In this document: piece after piece, positions 29,908-38,865 of the stretch
How the letters are laid out: the number at the start of each line of letters is the position of its first letter
Position numbering within the stretch: the stretch's first letter is position 1
Assembly: GCF_019880305.1 (NCBI RefSeq)
Contig: NZ_CP082301.1
Location: forward strand, 1,550,001-1,614,000
Reading direction: 5' to 3'
Source: Streptomyces decoyicus
GTDB taxonomy: Bacteria > Actinomycetota > Actinomycetes > Streptomycetales > Streptomycetaceae
Length of the DNA: 64,000 nt
The notes under the pieces: model-generated
Databases searched by the model: none
Told to the model about the DNA's origin: nothing
Seen by the model: only the letters and a program-made list of their open reading frames with translations
Translations under genes and position numbers: made by a program

Positions 29908-32724
29908 TCAGCCCACCGACGAATACGCCACCACGCCGCGCAGCACACCGTCCATGGACTTACGGGCGGTACGCGCGACCGTGCCGCCGGGCGGGGCCGC
30001 CGCCGCGATCTGGCCGAGGACATCGATCAGCTGCTTGCACCAGCGGACGAAGTCACCGGCGGGCATCTCGGCCTCGCGGAGCACCTCGTCGAGGCCGAAG
30101 CCGGAGGCCCAGCGGTACGCGGCCCAGGCGAAGCCGAGGTCCGGCTCGCGCTGTCCGACGCCCTCCGCCTGGTTGATCTTGTGGTCCTCCTCCAGGGCGT
30201 CCAGCCGGCCCCAGATACGCACCATCTCGCCCAGCGCGTCCCTGGCCTTGCCGGCCGGCAGCTTGGGCGCCACCGCATCGTCCGCCTGCCGCGCCTCGTA
30301 CACCAGCGCCGAGGCACAGGCCGCCAGCTCCGCCGGGCCGAGGCCCTCCCAGACGCCCTCGCGCAGACACTCGCTCGCCAGCAGATCCAGCTCGCCGTAG
30401 AGCCGGGCCAGCCGGCGGCCCTCGTCGGTGACCGTGTCGCCTTCGAGGTAGTCCAGCTCGGTCAGCAGTGCGCAGATCCGGTCGAAGGTGCGGGCGATGG
30501 TGTTTGTCCGCCCCTCGATCCGGCGCTCCAACTGGCGGGTGTCGCGCAGCAGTCGGTGATAGCGCTCCGCCCAGCGGGCGTGGTCCTCACGCTCGGCACA
30601 GCCATGGCAGGGGTGCGCCCTGATCTCCGTACGCAGCCGGGCGATCTCCCGGTCGTCGGCCGCCTCCGAGCGCGGCTTGCGATGCCGCGACGGGACGACA
30701 TGACCGGCCTTCGTCCGCAGCGCGGACGCCAGATCGCGGCGCGACTGCGGGCTGCGGGCGTTGAAGGACTTGGGGATCCGCATCCGGTCCAGCGCCTCGA
30801 CCGGCACCGGGAAGTCGATCGACGCCAGCCGCTTGACCTGACGCTCGGCGGTCAGCACCAGCGGCCGCGGCCCGTCCTGCGGATCGAAGCCGCGATGGCC
30901 GTTCGTCCGCCCCGAGGGCATACCGGGGTCGAGGACCAGCGCCAGGCCCGCGTACTTGCCGGTCGGCACATGGATGACATCGCCGGGCTTCAGCTTCTCC
31001 AGCGCCGCCGCGGCCGCCACCCGCCGCTGCGCCGCGCCCTGCTTGGCCAGCTCCGTCTCCCGCTCCTTCAACTCCCGCCGCAGCCGGGAGTACTCCTCGA
31101 AGTCGCCGAGGTGGCAGGTCATCGAGCCGCGGTAGCCCTCCAGCCCCTCCTCGTTCTTCTGCACCTGCCGCGAGATCCCGACCACCGACTTGTCGGCCTG
31201 GAACTGCGCGAAGGACATCTCCAGCAGCTCCCGCGAACGGTGCCTGCCGAACTGGGAGACGAGGTTGACCGCCATGTTGTACGACGGCTTGAAGGAGGAC
31301 CGCAGCGGATACGTACGGGTCCCGGCGAGCCCGGCCAGCGCGCCCGGGTTCATCCCCCGCTGCCACAGCACCACCGCATGGCCCTCGATGTCGATCCCGC
31401 GGCGCCCGGCGCGGCCGGTCAGCTGGGTGTACTCGCCGGGAGTGATGTCGGCGTGCTGCTCACCGTTCCACTTCACGAGCTTTTCCAACACCACGGAACG
31501 CGCGGGCATGTTGATGCCCAGCGCCAGCGTCTCGGTGGCGAAGACGGCCTTGACCAGGCCCTTCACGAACAGCTCCTCGACGACCTCCTTGAACGTCGGC
31601 AGCATGCCGGCGTGATGCGCCGCGATGCCCCGCTCCAGGCCCTCCAACCACTCGTAGTAGCCCAGCACATGGAGGTCGTCGTCCGGGATGCCGGCCGTCC
31701 GCGCCTCCACTATGCGACGGACCTGCTCGCGGCCCTCCTGGTCGTTGAGCCGCAGGCCCGAATACAGGCACTGCTGGACGGCGGACTCGCAGCCTGCGCG
31801 GCTGAAGATGAAGGTGATCGCGGGCAGCAGGCCCTCGTTGTCGAGGCGGTCGATGACCTCCGGGCGGCTCGGCGTCCAGATCCGGGCACGCTGGCGCCGC
31901 TCACGCTCGCGGTCCGCCTCGCGCAGATTGCGGCCCCGGCGCTTGTCCCGGCCGAACGTCGGCCGGCTGTTCTCCATGCGCGCCAGCCGCTCCAGATCGG
32001 GATTGACCTCGCGGCGGCCGCCGCTCTGCCCGTCCCGCTCCTCGAACAGGTCGTATATCCGGCGGCCCGCGAGGACGTGCTGCCACAGCGGCACCGGCCG
32101 GTGCTCGGAGACGATCACGGCGGTGTCGCCACGGACCGTGTCCAGCCAGTCACCGAACTCCTCGGCGTTGGAGACGGTGGCCGACAGTGACACCAGCGTC
32201 ACCGACTCGGGGAGATGGATGATCACCTCTTCCCAGACGGCACCGCGGAAGCGGTCGGAGAGGTAGTGCACCTCGTCCATGACCACATAGCCGAGCCCGA
32301 CCAGCGACTGCGAGCCGGAATAGAGCATGTTCCGCAGTACTTCGGTGGTCATCACGACCACCGGAGCCTCGGAGTTGACGCTGTTGTCGCCGGTCAGCAG
32401 ACCGACCTTGTCGGCGCCGTAACGCTTGACCAGGTCCTGGTACTTCTGGTTGGACAGCGCCTTGATGGGCGTGGTGTAGAAGCATTTTCGGCCCTGCTCC
32501 AGGGCCAGGTGGACGGCGAATTCGCCGACGATCGTCTTTCCGGATCCGGTGGGGGCCGCGACCAGCACGCCCTTGCCGGCCTCCAGGGCCTGGCACGCCT
32601 CGACCTGGAACGGATCCAGGCCAAAGTCGTACATTTCTCGGAAAGGGGCGAGTGCGGTGGCCTGCTCGGCCGCCCGGAGCTTGGCGGCGGCATAGCGTTC
32701 AGCAGGGGACATGTCCTCGGTCAT
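29908..32724 (-). CDS. helY: Ski2/Mtr4-like DEVH-box RNA helicase
   Basis: A 938-residue ATP-dependent helicase. Walker A is APTGSGKT, the II box is DEVH, motif III SLSATVSN and motif VI QLTGRAGRRG; the C-terminal DSHCT-type helical region starts near RIPKSF. A cluster HPCHGCAERED in the later part may bind metal. The start is the ATG at 32722-32724. It ends the pafB-pafC-tatA-tatC-helY gene order also known in Mycobacterium. Its RNA substrate is unknown; exosome-type RNA turnover is inferred from the eukaryotic relatives. Confidence 0.92.
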   Translation of the reverse strand: MTEDMSPAERYAAAKLRAAEQATALAPFREMYDFGLDPFQVEACQALEAGKGVLVAAPTGSGKTIVGEFAVHLALEQGRKCFYTTPIKALSNQKYQDLVKRYGADKVGLLTGDNSVNSEAPVVVMTTEVLRNMLYSGSQSLVGLGYVVMDEVHYLSDRFRGAVWEEVIIHLPESVTLVSLSATVSNAEEFGDWLDTVRGDTAVIVSEHRPVPLWQHVLAGRRIYDLFEERDGQSGGRREVNPDLERLARMENSRPTFGRDKRRGRNLREADRERERRQRARIWTPSRPEVIDRLDNEGLLPAITFIFSRAGCESAVQQCLYSGLRLNDQEGREQVRRIVEARTAGIPDDDLHVLGYYEWLEGLERGIAAHHAGMLPTFKEVVEELFVKGLVKAVFATETLALGINMPARSVVLEKLVKWNGEQHADITPGEYTQLTGRAGRRGIDIEGHAVVLWQRGMNPGALAGLAGTRTYPLRSSFKPSYNMAVNLVSQFGRHRSRELLEMSFAQFQADKSVVGISRQVQKNEEGLEGYRGSMTCHLGDFEEYSRLRRELKERETELAKQGAAQRRVAAAAALEKLKPGDVIHVPTGKYAGLALVLDPGMPSGRTNGHRGFDPQDGPRPLVLTAERQVKRLASIDFPVPVEALDRMRIPKSFNARSPQSRRDLASALRTKAGHVVPSRHRKPRSEAADDREIARLRTEIRAHPCHGCAEREDHARWAERYHRLLRDTRQLERRIEGRTNTIARTFDRICALLTELDYLEGDTVTDEGRRLARLYGELDLLASECLREGVWEGLGPAELAACASALVYEARQADDAVAPKLPAGKARDALGEMVRIWGRLDALEEDHKINQAEGVGQREPDLGFAWAAYRWASGFGLDEVLREAEMPAGDFVRWCKQLIDVLGQIAAAAPPGGTVARTARKSMDGVLRGVVAYSSVG

Positions 32725-33133
32725 CGTGCTTACGAGCCTACCGGCCACCTCTGACAACGACCGATCATTATGGGCAGCCTTTGCCCGCCCCCCTTCGGTC
32801 CCGGAACGCCGGGGCGCCCGTGCACGAGGGAGCGGGGCGGCGGGGCACCGGGGTGGAACGAATTCGCTGTCATGATCACAGAGATCCCCTACGATCATCT
32901 TGATCATCCCGTGCATCCGCGGGATCTTTCAGCGGCGCCTCACGACCAGAGACGTCCCCGACGGGCATCAAGTACTGCTGAGCCTGTGTCAGCCGGGGTA
33001 GACCCGGCGGGCGGATCACGGTGAAGGGGGAGGCTCCACAGGAGCCTCCCCCTTCCGCGGTCCCTCGGCCTCACACGGCCGCCTCCGCGAGCCGTGCCGA
33101 GCCGGGCCGCCAGGGCCCGGCCCGCCGGCCTCG
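32725..33133. other. 409-bp spacer between helY and tatC
   Basis: It contains the helY leader, an AT-richer patch around 32855-32920 that could hold promoters, and a terminator at 33024-33054. A 50-codon open frame (ATG 32872 to TGA 33024, plus strand) ends exactly at the terminator, but it has no ribosome-binding site and an unremarkable composition, so I do not call it a gene. Confidence 0.5.
33024..33054. terminator. Terminator downstream of tatC
   Basis: A 14-bp perfect stem (aagggggaggctcc and complement, loop aca) flanked on each side by A/T residues. It lies 80 bp past the tatC stop on the minus strand and can work in both directions. Confidence 0.85.
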
Positions 33134-34099
33134 TCAGGTGACGTCGTCGAAGCTGCCGCGCCTCGTGTCGCCGTCTCCGCTCGCCTTCTCCGGCAACGCC
33201 GCCGTCGCCGCCACCGGCTCGATCTCGCCGATCTCCGCAGGCGTCAGATCGAGGTCGGAGGCCTCGTCGTCGGCCGGCTCCGCCGCGAGCCGTCGCCGCC
33301 GTCGGGCATCGTTGGCCAGCGCGATCCCGACGGCGCCGAAGTACAGCACGGTGATCGGGACGGCCAGGGCAAGCATGGTCAGCGGGTCCGTACTCGGTGT
33401 CGCGATCGCCGCGAAGACCGTGATGCCCATGACCATCGCCCGCCACCAGCCGAGCATGCGTTTGGCGGTGATGACGCCGGCGAAGTTCAGCATGACCAGG
33501 AGCAGAGGCAGCTCGAAGGACAGGCCGAAGACGATGACCATCCGGGCGATGAGGTCGAGCAGCTTGTCCAGCGTGAGGAGGTTGCCGATACCGGCCGGCG
33601 TGAAGGCGATGAGGACGTCCGCCGTGGTGGGCAGCACCCGGTACGCGAAGTAGCCGCCGGCCACGAACAGCGGAAACCCCACGCCGACGAAGCTGAGCGT
33701 GTACTTCTTCTCGTTGCGGTGCAGCCCCGGGGCGAGGAAGGCCCAGAGCTGGTAGAGCCAGACCGGCGCCGACAGGATGAGACCGGCGACCAGGGAGACC
33801 TTCAGCGCGAGAGTGAAGGGGCCGAGCAGGTCCATCATCACGATGCTGGCGCATCGCGACCCCTTCTCCTGCTTGGCGAGGTCGGTGAAGAGTGAGTTGC
33901 AGCCCACCGACTGCAACACCGGCTTCGTGAAGAAGTTGATGATCTCTTCGTAGAAGAAGGCCGCGACGACCGTCGCGACGACAATGGCCAGCAAGCCCTT
34001 GGCGAGCCGGTTGCGGAGCTCACGCAGGTGCTCCACGAGGGGCATGCGCCCCTCGGGGTCTTTCGCCTTCTGTTGTTTGTTGGGGGCAGACTTGAGCAA
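33134..34099 (-). CDS. tatC: Sec-independent protein translocase TatC
   Basis: A 321-residue, six-helix membrane protein that receives twin-arginine signal peptides. MPLVEHLRELRNRL with its conserved Glu residues is the cytoplasmic N-terminal recognition site, and FLAPGLHRNEKKY, FxxxPGIG and the later helices are standard. The C-terminal tail of about 60 residues is acidic and variable. The best start is TTG (34097-34099), which follows GAGGACGTGGG; the next ATG would remove part of the basic N-terminus. It is 62 bp after tatA. Confidence 0.95.
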   Translation of the reverse strand: MLKSAPNKQQKAKDPEGRMPLVEHLRELRNRLAKGLLAIVVATVVAAFFYEEIINFFTKPVLQSVGCNSLFTDLAKQEKGSRCASIVMMDLLGPFTLALKVSLVAGLILSAPVWLYQLWAFLAPGLHRNEKKYTLSFVGVGFPLFVAGGYFAYRVLPTTADVLIAFTPAGIGNLLTLDKLLDLIARMVIVFGLSFELPLLLVMLNFAGVITAKRMLGWWRAMVMGITVFAAIATPSTDPLTMLALAVPITVLYFGAVGIALANDARRRRRLAAEPADDEASDLDLTPAEIGEIEPVAATAALPEKASGDGDTRRGSFDDVT

Positions 34100-34161
34100 C
34101 CCACGTCCTCATCTCATGCGACGGGCAGTGGACGCGCCACTGCCACAGTCAAGCCCTGGAT

Positions 34162-34452
34162 TCAGCGCTGCACGCTGTGATCGTTCTCGGCAACCGGCCG
34201 AGCACCGTTCACGTCACCAGGCGCCGCCTTGATCGTCCGGGTCGCACTCTGCGAGTCGGGGTTCGGCGGGTCGGAGGGGGCTTCCTGCTTCTGGCCGCCC
34301 TCGGACTTCATCGCCTTCGCCTCGCTCTTGAGGATGCGGGCGGACTTGCCGAGCGAGCGCGCCATGTCGGGCAGCTTCTTGGCGCCGAACAGCAGGACGA
34401 CGACGACGAGAATGAGAATGATCTCGGGAGCGCCGATCTTTCCGAACAACAT
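34162..34452 (-). CDS. tatA: Sec-independent translocase component TatA
   Basis: A 96-residue protein: one N-terminal helix ([29 protein letters not shown], of which [16 protein letters not shown] is the TatA signature including the FG hinge) followed by an amphipathic helix and a charged tail. It forms the Tat pore with TatC. The start is ATG 34450-34452. Confidence 0.96.
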   Translation of the reverse strand: MLFGKIGAPEIILILVVVVLLFGAKKLPDMARSLGKSARILKSEAKAMKSEGGQKQEAPSDPPNPDSQSATRTIKAAPGDVNGARPVAENDHSVQR

Positions 34453-34665
34453 AAGCGTCTACCTTCTCACCGAGGCGGCTGGGGATGGAGCTACCTGACT
34501 TGGCCGGACATCCGTCCGCCCGCCGTGCTAGCAGCGATCGTAACGCTCACGGGTAAACGCTGGGCAACCCCTGTGCGCACTCCGAGTAGCGGGCCGCGCC
34601 TCACGCTCGGCCCTGCGGAACAGCCTACCGTCCACACGTACGAGGGCTTTGGCCCGTCACGCCCG

Positions 34666-34869
34666 CTACTCCGTTTCCCGCCGATGCGCCGATGCGGCCA
34701 ATGGAGCCGCGGCCCGCTCCAGGTCCTCGGCGGCTCGCTGGATCCGCTCCGACGTCGCTCCGACCTGGCGGGCAAGCCGTCGTACTTCGGCGAAGACGCG
34801 GACGGCGAGGGCACCGAGCACGGCGATCCCGACGAAGCCGAGGGCGATTGCGATCATGGGCCAGAGCAT
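34666..34869 (-). CDS. Small single-pass membrane protein
   Basis: A 67-residue protein, not recognised. One N-terminal membrane helix (IAIALGFVGIAVLGALAV) is followed by a heptad-like, Arg/Glu/Ala-rich helix (EVRRLARQVGATSERIQRAAEDLERAA, too long to quote in full). It is 16 bp after the zinc-ribbon gene and 213 bp before tatA. The layout resembles a membrane-anchored coiled coil. Confidence 0.6.
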   Translation of the reverse strand: MLWPMIAIALGFVGIAVLGALAVRVFAEVRRLARQVGATSERIQRAAEDLERAAAPLAASAHRRETE

Positions 34870-34885
34870 GGGGCGAGCCTATCGG

Positions 34886-35146
34886 TCAGCCCGTGTGCAG
34901 CCGCAGCGTGCGGACCCCGCCGCCGGTGAGCAGCTCGATGATCCGCTCGCCGGCCGGTTTGCGCACCGCACGGCGGCAGTCGGGGCAGGTGAAGGAGTAG
35001 AAGGTGGTGCGGCTGCTGCCGCCGATCGCCAGCCGGAAGGCCTCCGAGGCCAGCTCGAAGCGGCCCCGGCAGTCCGGGCAGGCCGCTTTGAAGACCACCG
35101 GAGCGCTCATGCCCGCCAGGGCGGTGGTCGCCCTCGTGGACGTCAT
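34886..35146 (-). CDS. Small zinc-ribbon protein
   Basis: An 86-residue protein with two CPDC motifs (KAACPDCRGRFELAS and FTCPDCRRAVRKP) spaced about 30 residues apart, which should bind one zinc ion. I prefer ATG 35144-35146; a later ATG at 35108-35110 lacks a ribosome-binding site. It follows pafC by 67 bp and is probably in the same operon. Function unknown. Confidence 0.65.
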   Translation of the reverse strand: MTSTRATTALAGMSAPVVFKAACPDCRGRFELASEAFRLAIGGSSRTTFYSFTCPDCRRAVRKPAGERIIELLTGGGVRTLRLHTG

Positions 35147-35213
35147 CCTTCGCTGCCTCCTCCTTCTCCCTGCGCGACACGACGCGAGCCGCGCGCCGCC
35201 CGGTCCGCCGCGC

Positions 35214-36164
35214 TCACTCGCCGTACGCCGCGAGCGCCTGGTCGGCGGCCTGCCGCGCACTGTCCGCGAGGGCCTGCGGCGCCACGATCCGGCCGTCGCG
35301 GCCCAGTCGCAGCGCCAGCCGCCGCAGCGAGGCCGGGTCGGGGGTGCGCAGCGTGATGCGCAGTCCGCCGTCGGGGAGTTCCTCGGCGCTGTCGTGCGGG
35401 TAGTACTCGGCGACCCAGCGGCCGCCGGGCCCGACCTCGATGGACACCTCGGGGTCCTCGGCCGCGGGCTGTACCAGCCCCTCCGACAGATCGCGCAGCT
35501 CGACCGGCGGCGGATCGGCGGGCGCGTCCAGCAGCTTGATCTCGGCGACCCGGTCGAGACGGAAGGTGCGCCGGGCCTCCGAGAGCCGGCACCACGCCTC
35601 CATATAGGTGTGTCCGACGGCGAAGAGCCGGATCGGGTCGACCTCGCGCTCGGTCAGCTCGTCACGGGCCGGGGAGTAGTAGCGCAGCCACAGCCGGCGC
35701 CGCTCGGCGATGGCGCGGTCCACATCGGCGAACACCCCGCCCTCGGACTCGAAGGTCACCGACAGCCGGGCACTGGCGCCGGCCGCCTCACCGGCCGCCG
35801 CCTCCAGCTTCGCGGTGGCGCGCAGCAGCGCCTGCCGGTCGCCCTCGCGCAGCCCGGGGAGGGTGGCCACCGCACGGGCCGCGACGAGCAGGGCGGTCGC
35901 CTCGTCGGCGGCCAGCCGCAGCGGCTCGGCGACATCGTCGGGGTTGTGCCACCAGATGCGGTCGCCGTCGGTGTCGATGTCCAGGAGGTCGCCGCCGCGG
36001 AAGCTCGTACCGCACATCGGCAGGATGTCGAGGTCGGTGATCAGCTCGTCCTCGGTGATGCCGAAGGCGCGGGCGACGTCGCCGACGCGGGCACCGGGGC
36101 GCTCGCGCAGATAGGTCACCAGGGACAGCATCCGGCGGGTCTGGTCGATCGCGTTCGTCGCCAT
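35214..36164 (-). CDS. pafC: WYL-domain DNA-damage regulator PafC
   Basis: A 316-residue protein with an N-terminal winged helix (VGDVARAFGITEDELITDLDIL), a WYL domain (RRRLWLRYYSPARDEL, DPIRLFAVGHTYMEAWCRLSEARRTFRLDRV in part) and a C-terminal WCX domain (GGRWVAEYYPH). In mycobacteria PafB and PafC form a heterodimer that activates RecA-independent DNA-repair genes, probably sensing single-stranded DNA through WYL. It starts 16 bp after pafB. Confidence 0.9.
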   Translation of the reverse strand: MATNAIDQTRRMLSLVTYLRERPGARVGDVARAFGITEDELITDLDILPMCGTSFRGGDLLDIDTDGDRIWWHNPDDVAEPLRLAADEATALLVAARAVATLPGLREGDRQALLRATAKLEAAAGEAAGASARLSVTFESEGGVFADVDRAIAERRRLWLRYYSPARDELTEREVDPIRLFAVGHTYMEAWCRLSEARRTFRLDRVAEIKLLDAPADPPPVELRDLSEGLVQPAAEDPEVSIEVGPGGRWVAEYYPHDSAEELPDGGLRITLRTPDPASLRRLALRLGRDGRIVAPQALADSARQAADQALAAYGE

Positions 36165-36180
36165 GGGTCTCGTATCCCTC

Positions 36181-37149
36181 TCAGCCCTTGGCCACGGCGC
36201 GCAGCCGGTCGATGACCTCGGCGCGCAGTTCCGCGGGTTCCAGTACGACCACGTCGGGCCCGAACTCCACCAGCCAGGCGTCGAGTCCGTGGCCGTTGGG
36301 AATCTCCAGCTCGTCCCAGCCGTCGCCCAGGTCGCGAACGGTGAGCGCACGGGCGCGCAGCGGATAGCCGTGCTCGGCGCGGAGCCTGATCCGTGCGGTG
36401 CCGGTGGCGGTCTCCCCGGCCCAGCTCTCGACGGTCTCGCGGACGGTGACGTGATCGGGCACCGGAGCGGTGAACGCCCCTTGCCGGGAACGGACCTTGC
36501 CGGTGATCCGGGAGAGCCGGAAGACCCGCTCCGCCTGGCGCTCGCGGTCCCAGCCGGCCACGTACCAATGACCCCGCCAGCATTCGAGGATCCATGGTTC
36601 GACCTGCCGCTGCTCCGGGTGGGCGGCGTTCGACTTGCGGTAGTCGAAGACGACGGGGCGGCGGTCGCGGCAGGCCAGCATCAGCGGCTCGAAGGCGGCC
36701 TCATGGGCCGGGATACGGGGCTCCAGGGCGCTGTGCGGCTGCCCGGCGTCATAGTCCGCGCCGTCGCCGGCCAGCGGCATACCGGCCGCGCGCAGCTTCT
36801 GGAGCGCGCCGCTGGCGGCGCCCGCCAGCCGGGCCTGCTGCCAGATCTTCGCGGCCAGCCCCAGGGCGGCGGCCTCCTCGGCGTCCAGCGTGATCGGGGG
36901 CAGGCGGTTGCTGTCGCGGCGGGCGAGATAGCCGATGTCGCCCTCGATACCCTCGACGGTCTCGATGACCAGGCCGAGCTCGCGCAGATCGTCCTTGTCG
37001 CGCTCGAACATGCGGTTGAACGAGTCGTCGCTGCCCGCCTCGATATAGGCCTCGATGGAGGACCTGAGCTCCCGCTTGGTCAGCGGGCGTCGTGTCCCCA
37101 GCAGGCACAGCGCCAGGTTCATCAGCCGCTCGGCCTTGGCAATCGCCAT
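36181..37149 (-). CDS. pafB: WYL-domain DNA-damage regulator PafB
   Basis: A 322-residue partner of PafC. The N-terminal winged helix includes RLMNLALCLLGTRRPLTKRELR, and the WYL domain has RRPVVFDYRKSN and VEPWILECWRGHWYVAGWDRERQ in part. The C-terminal WCX domain includes GWDELEIPNGHGLDAWLVEFGP in part. Its start is ATG 37147-37149. In mycobacteria pafB follows pafA directly; here two FKBP genes lie between them. Confidence 0.92.
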   Translation of the reverse strand: MAIAKAERLMNLALCLLGTRRPLTKRELRSSIEAYIEAGSDDSFNRMFERDKDDLRELGLVIETVEGIEGDIGYLARRDSNRLPPITLDAEEAAALGLAAKIWQQARLAGAASGALQKLRAAGMPLAGDGADYDAGQPHSALEPRIPAHEAAFEPLMLACRDRRPVVFDYRKSNAAHPEQRQVEPWILECWRGHWYVAGWDRERQAERVFRLSRITGKVRSRQGAFTAPVPDHVTVRETVESWAGETATGTARIRLRAEHGYPLRARALTVRDLGDGWDELEIPNGHGLDAWLVEFGPDVVVLEPAELRAEVIDRLRAVAKG

Positions 37150-37216
37150 CGACGCCCTTTCTCGTTGAACTCCCGATCGTTGACCGTACCGCTCGGGGAG
37201 GTCAGGGCAAAAGCCG

Positions 37217-37247
37217 GAGGGCCCGCGCCATCGCGGCGCGGGCCCTC
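37217..37247 (-). terminator. Terminator after the small FKBP gene
   Basis: A 13-bp perfect stem (gagggcccgcgcc and complement, 5-6 nt loop) followed on the minus strand by GGCTTTTGCC. It separates the FKBP genes from pafBC. Confidence 0.85.
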
Positions 37248-37289
37248 GGACACGTCAGCAGCGGTCGCGCGCGGCGACCGGCACCGGTC

Positions 37290-37664
37290 TCAGACGGAGA
37301 CCAGGTCGCAGACGAAGATCAGCGTCTCGCCCGGGGCGATCCGGCCGCCGCCGGCACCGCGGTCGCCGTACGCCAGGTGCGCGGGGATGGTCAGCCGGCG
37401 GCGGCCGCCGACCTTCATGCCCTGCACGCCCTGGTCCCAGCCGGCGATGACCTGGCCGGCGCCCAGCTGGAACTGGAGCGGCTTGCCGCGGTTCCAGCTC
37501 GCGTCGAACTCCTCGCCGGTGCTGAACGACACGCCGACATAGTGGACGGAGACGGTGTCCCCGGCCTTGGCGACCGGCCCGTCGCCCTCCGTCAGGTCCA
37601 CGATCTCGAGCTCGGTGGGAGCCGGGCCCTCAGGAAAGTCGATCTCGGGCTTGTCGATGCTCAC
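37290..37664 (-). CDS. FKBP-type peptidyl-prolyl cis-trans isomerase, cytoplasmic
   Basis: A 124-residue single FKBP domain that speeds proline isomerisation in folding proteins. VSVHYVGVSFSTGEEFDASW, FQLGAGQVIAGWDQGVQGMKVGG (in part), LTIPAHLAYGDRG and GETLIFVCDL are the conserved active-site segments. There is no signal peptide. It is 57 bp after the lipoprotein FKBP and probably co-transcribed with it. Confidence 0.95.
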   Translation of the reverse strand: MSIDKPEIDFPEGPAPTELEIVDLTEGDGPVAKAGDTVSVHYVGVSFSTGEEFDASWNRGKPLQFQLGAGQVIAGWDQGVQGMKVGGRRRLTIPAHLAYGDRGAGGGRIAPGETLIFVCDLVSV

Positions 37665-37721
37665 GAATGTGCTCCTACTTACGAATCTTTACGATTACTG
37701 CCTCAGTCTCGCAGATCAACG

Positions 37722-38630
37722 TCAGCTGACGTTGAGGACATCCACGGAGAAGGCAAGATCCGATCCGATGGACTTCTGCTGCTCCGGGGTCAGCTTGCTC
37801 TTGGGCACCACGATCAGCACCCGGCTGCCGGCCTTCTTGCCCTTGAGGCCTTCCTGCCAGCCCGGCAGCTGCGCGATGGGCACCTCCTGCGCCCCGGACT
37901 GCCCCGGCGCCCAGGTGTCGGCGATCACCTTGCCGTCCTTCCAGGTGACCACCGTGTAGTTGGCACGCACGGTGGCCTTGCTGCCGATCTTCGCGCCCTT
38001 GCCCTCGATGATCGTCTCGCTCTCGATGTCCTTCGGGGCGTCCTGGCCCTTGGGGATGGTGATCTTCGGCGCCTTGTCGTTGATGTCGGTGCCCACCTTG
38101 GGCAGCTCGGCGTTGTCCTGCGCGACCGGCTTGCCCTCGATCTTGTTCGGCATGACCTTCTTGAGGTCCACGACGAAGACCAGCGTGGAGTTCGCCGGAA
38201 TCTTCTGCTGCGCCTGCGCGCCGTAGCCCTTGTCCGGCGGGATCACCAACTCGACGCGGCTGCCGAGCTTCTGACCCACCAGACCCTCGTCCCAGCCCTT
38301 GATGACCTTGCCGCTGCCGATCTCGAAGGTGGCCGGCGCACCACGGTCCCAGCTGTTGTCGAAGGCGGAGCCGCTCCAGGTCTGGCCGAGGTAGTTGGCA
38401 TTGAGGGCGTCGCCCTTCTTCACCACCGGGCCGTTGCCCTTCTTCAGCACCTTGACCTGAAGTTTCTTGGGCGGGTCGCCTTCGCCCTTTGCCACCTTGG
38501 GCTTGGCATCCGCCTGCCCGCTCACCGCCGGCACTGAGCCGGCCTTGGGTGAGTCGTCATTGCCGCAGGCCGCTGCGGAGACGAGAAACAGGGGCACGGC
38601 GATCAGGGCTGCGATTCGGCGTCGGCGCAC
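37722..38630 (-). CDS. FKBP-type prolyl isomerase, lipoprotein
   Basis: A 302-residue exported lipoprotein. The lipobox is LVSAAAC with Cys near residue 22. Two FKBP-like halves follow: one with LNANYLGQTWSGSAFDNSW, IKGWDEGLVGQKLGSRVELVIP (in part), and a second with VRANYTVVTWKDGKV and LPGWQEGLKGKKAGSRVLIVVP (in part). Several FK506-contact residues are lost in the second half. It should help fold proteins outside the membrane. It starts at GTG (38628-38630). Confidence 0.92.
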   Translation of the reverse strand: MRRRRIAALIAVPLFLVSAAACGNDDSPKAGSVPAVSGQADAKPKVAKGEGDPPKKLQVKVLKKGNGPVVKKGDALNANYLGQTWSGSAFDNSWDRGAPATFEIGSGKVIKGWDEGLVGQKLGSRVELVIPPDKGYGAQAQQKIPANSTLVFVVDLKKVMPNKIEGKPVAQDNAELPKVGTDINDKAPKITIPKGQDAPKDIESETIIEGKGAKIGSKATVRANYTVVTWKDGKVIADTWAPGQSGAQEVPIAQLPGWQEGLKGKKAGSRVLIVVPKSKLTPEQQKSIGSDLAFSVDVLNVS

Positions 38631-38692
38631 GTAAATCCCTCAAGACGGGCTGCGATCAAAGTGAATGGACTGGGCCACTCTAACCACGCCAC

Positions 38693-38737
38693 GCAACAGT
38701 GGCGGGGTCCATGTCACATGGGCCCCGCCACTGTTGC
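38693..38737 (-). terminator. Terminator between pafA and the FKBP genes
   Basis: A 15-bp perfect stem (gcaacagtggcgggg and complement) with a 15-nt loop, 129 bp past the pafA stop. It shows that the FKBP genes have their own promoter. Confidence 0.75.
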
Positions 38738-38865
38738 ACTCGACCGGCACCCTCACCGGCCCCACACGCCTCGGACACCGCCACCCGAACGGGTCGGATT
38801 TCCCGCCGTGGACCCACGACGGAATCCGCCCGGACGCGGTGCACCGCACCCTCACCGGAATCGGC

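Noticed and set aside
32872..33024. A 50-codon plus-strand open frame ending at a terminator
   Set aside because: It has no ribosome-binding site, no recognisable motif, and could arise by chance; it is mentioned only in the spacer entry.
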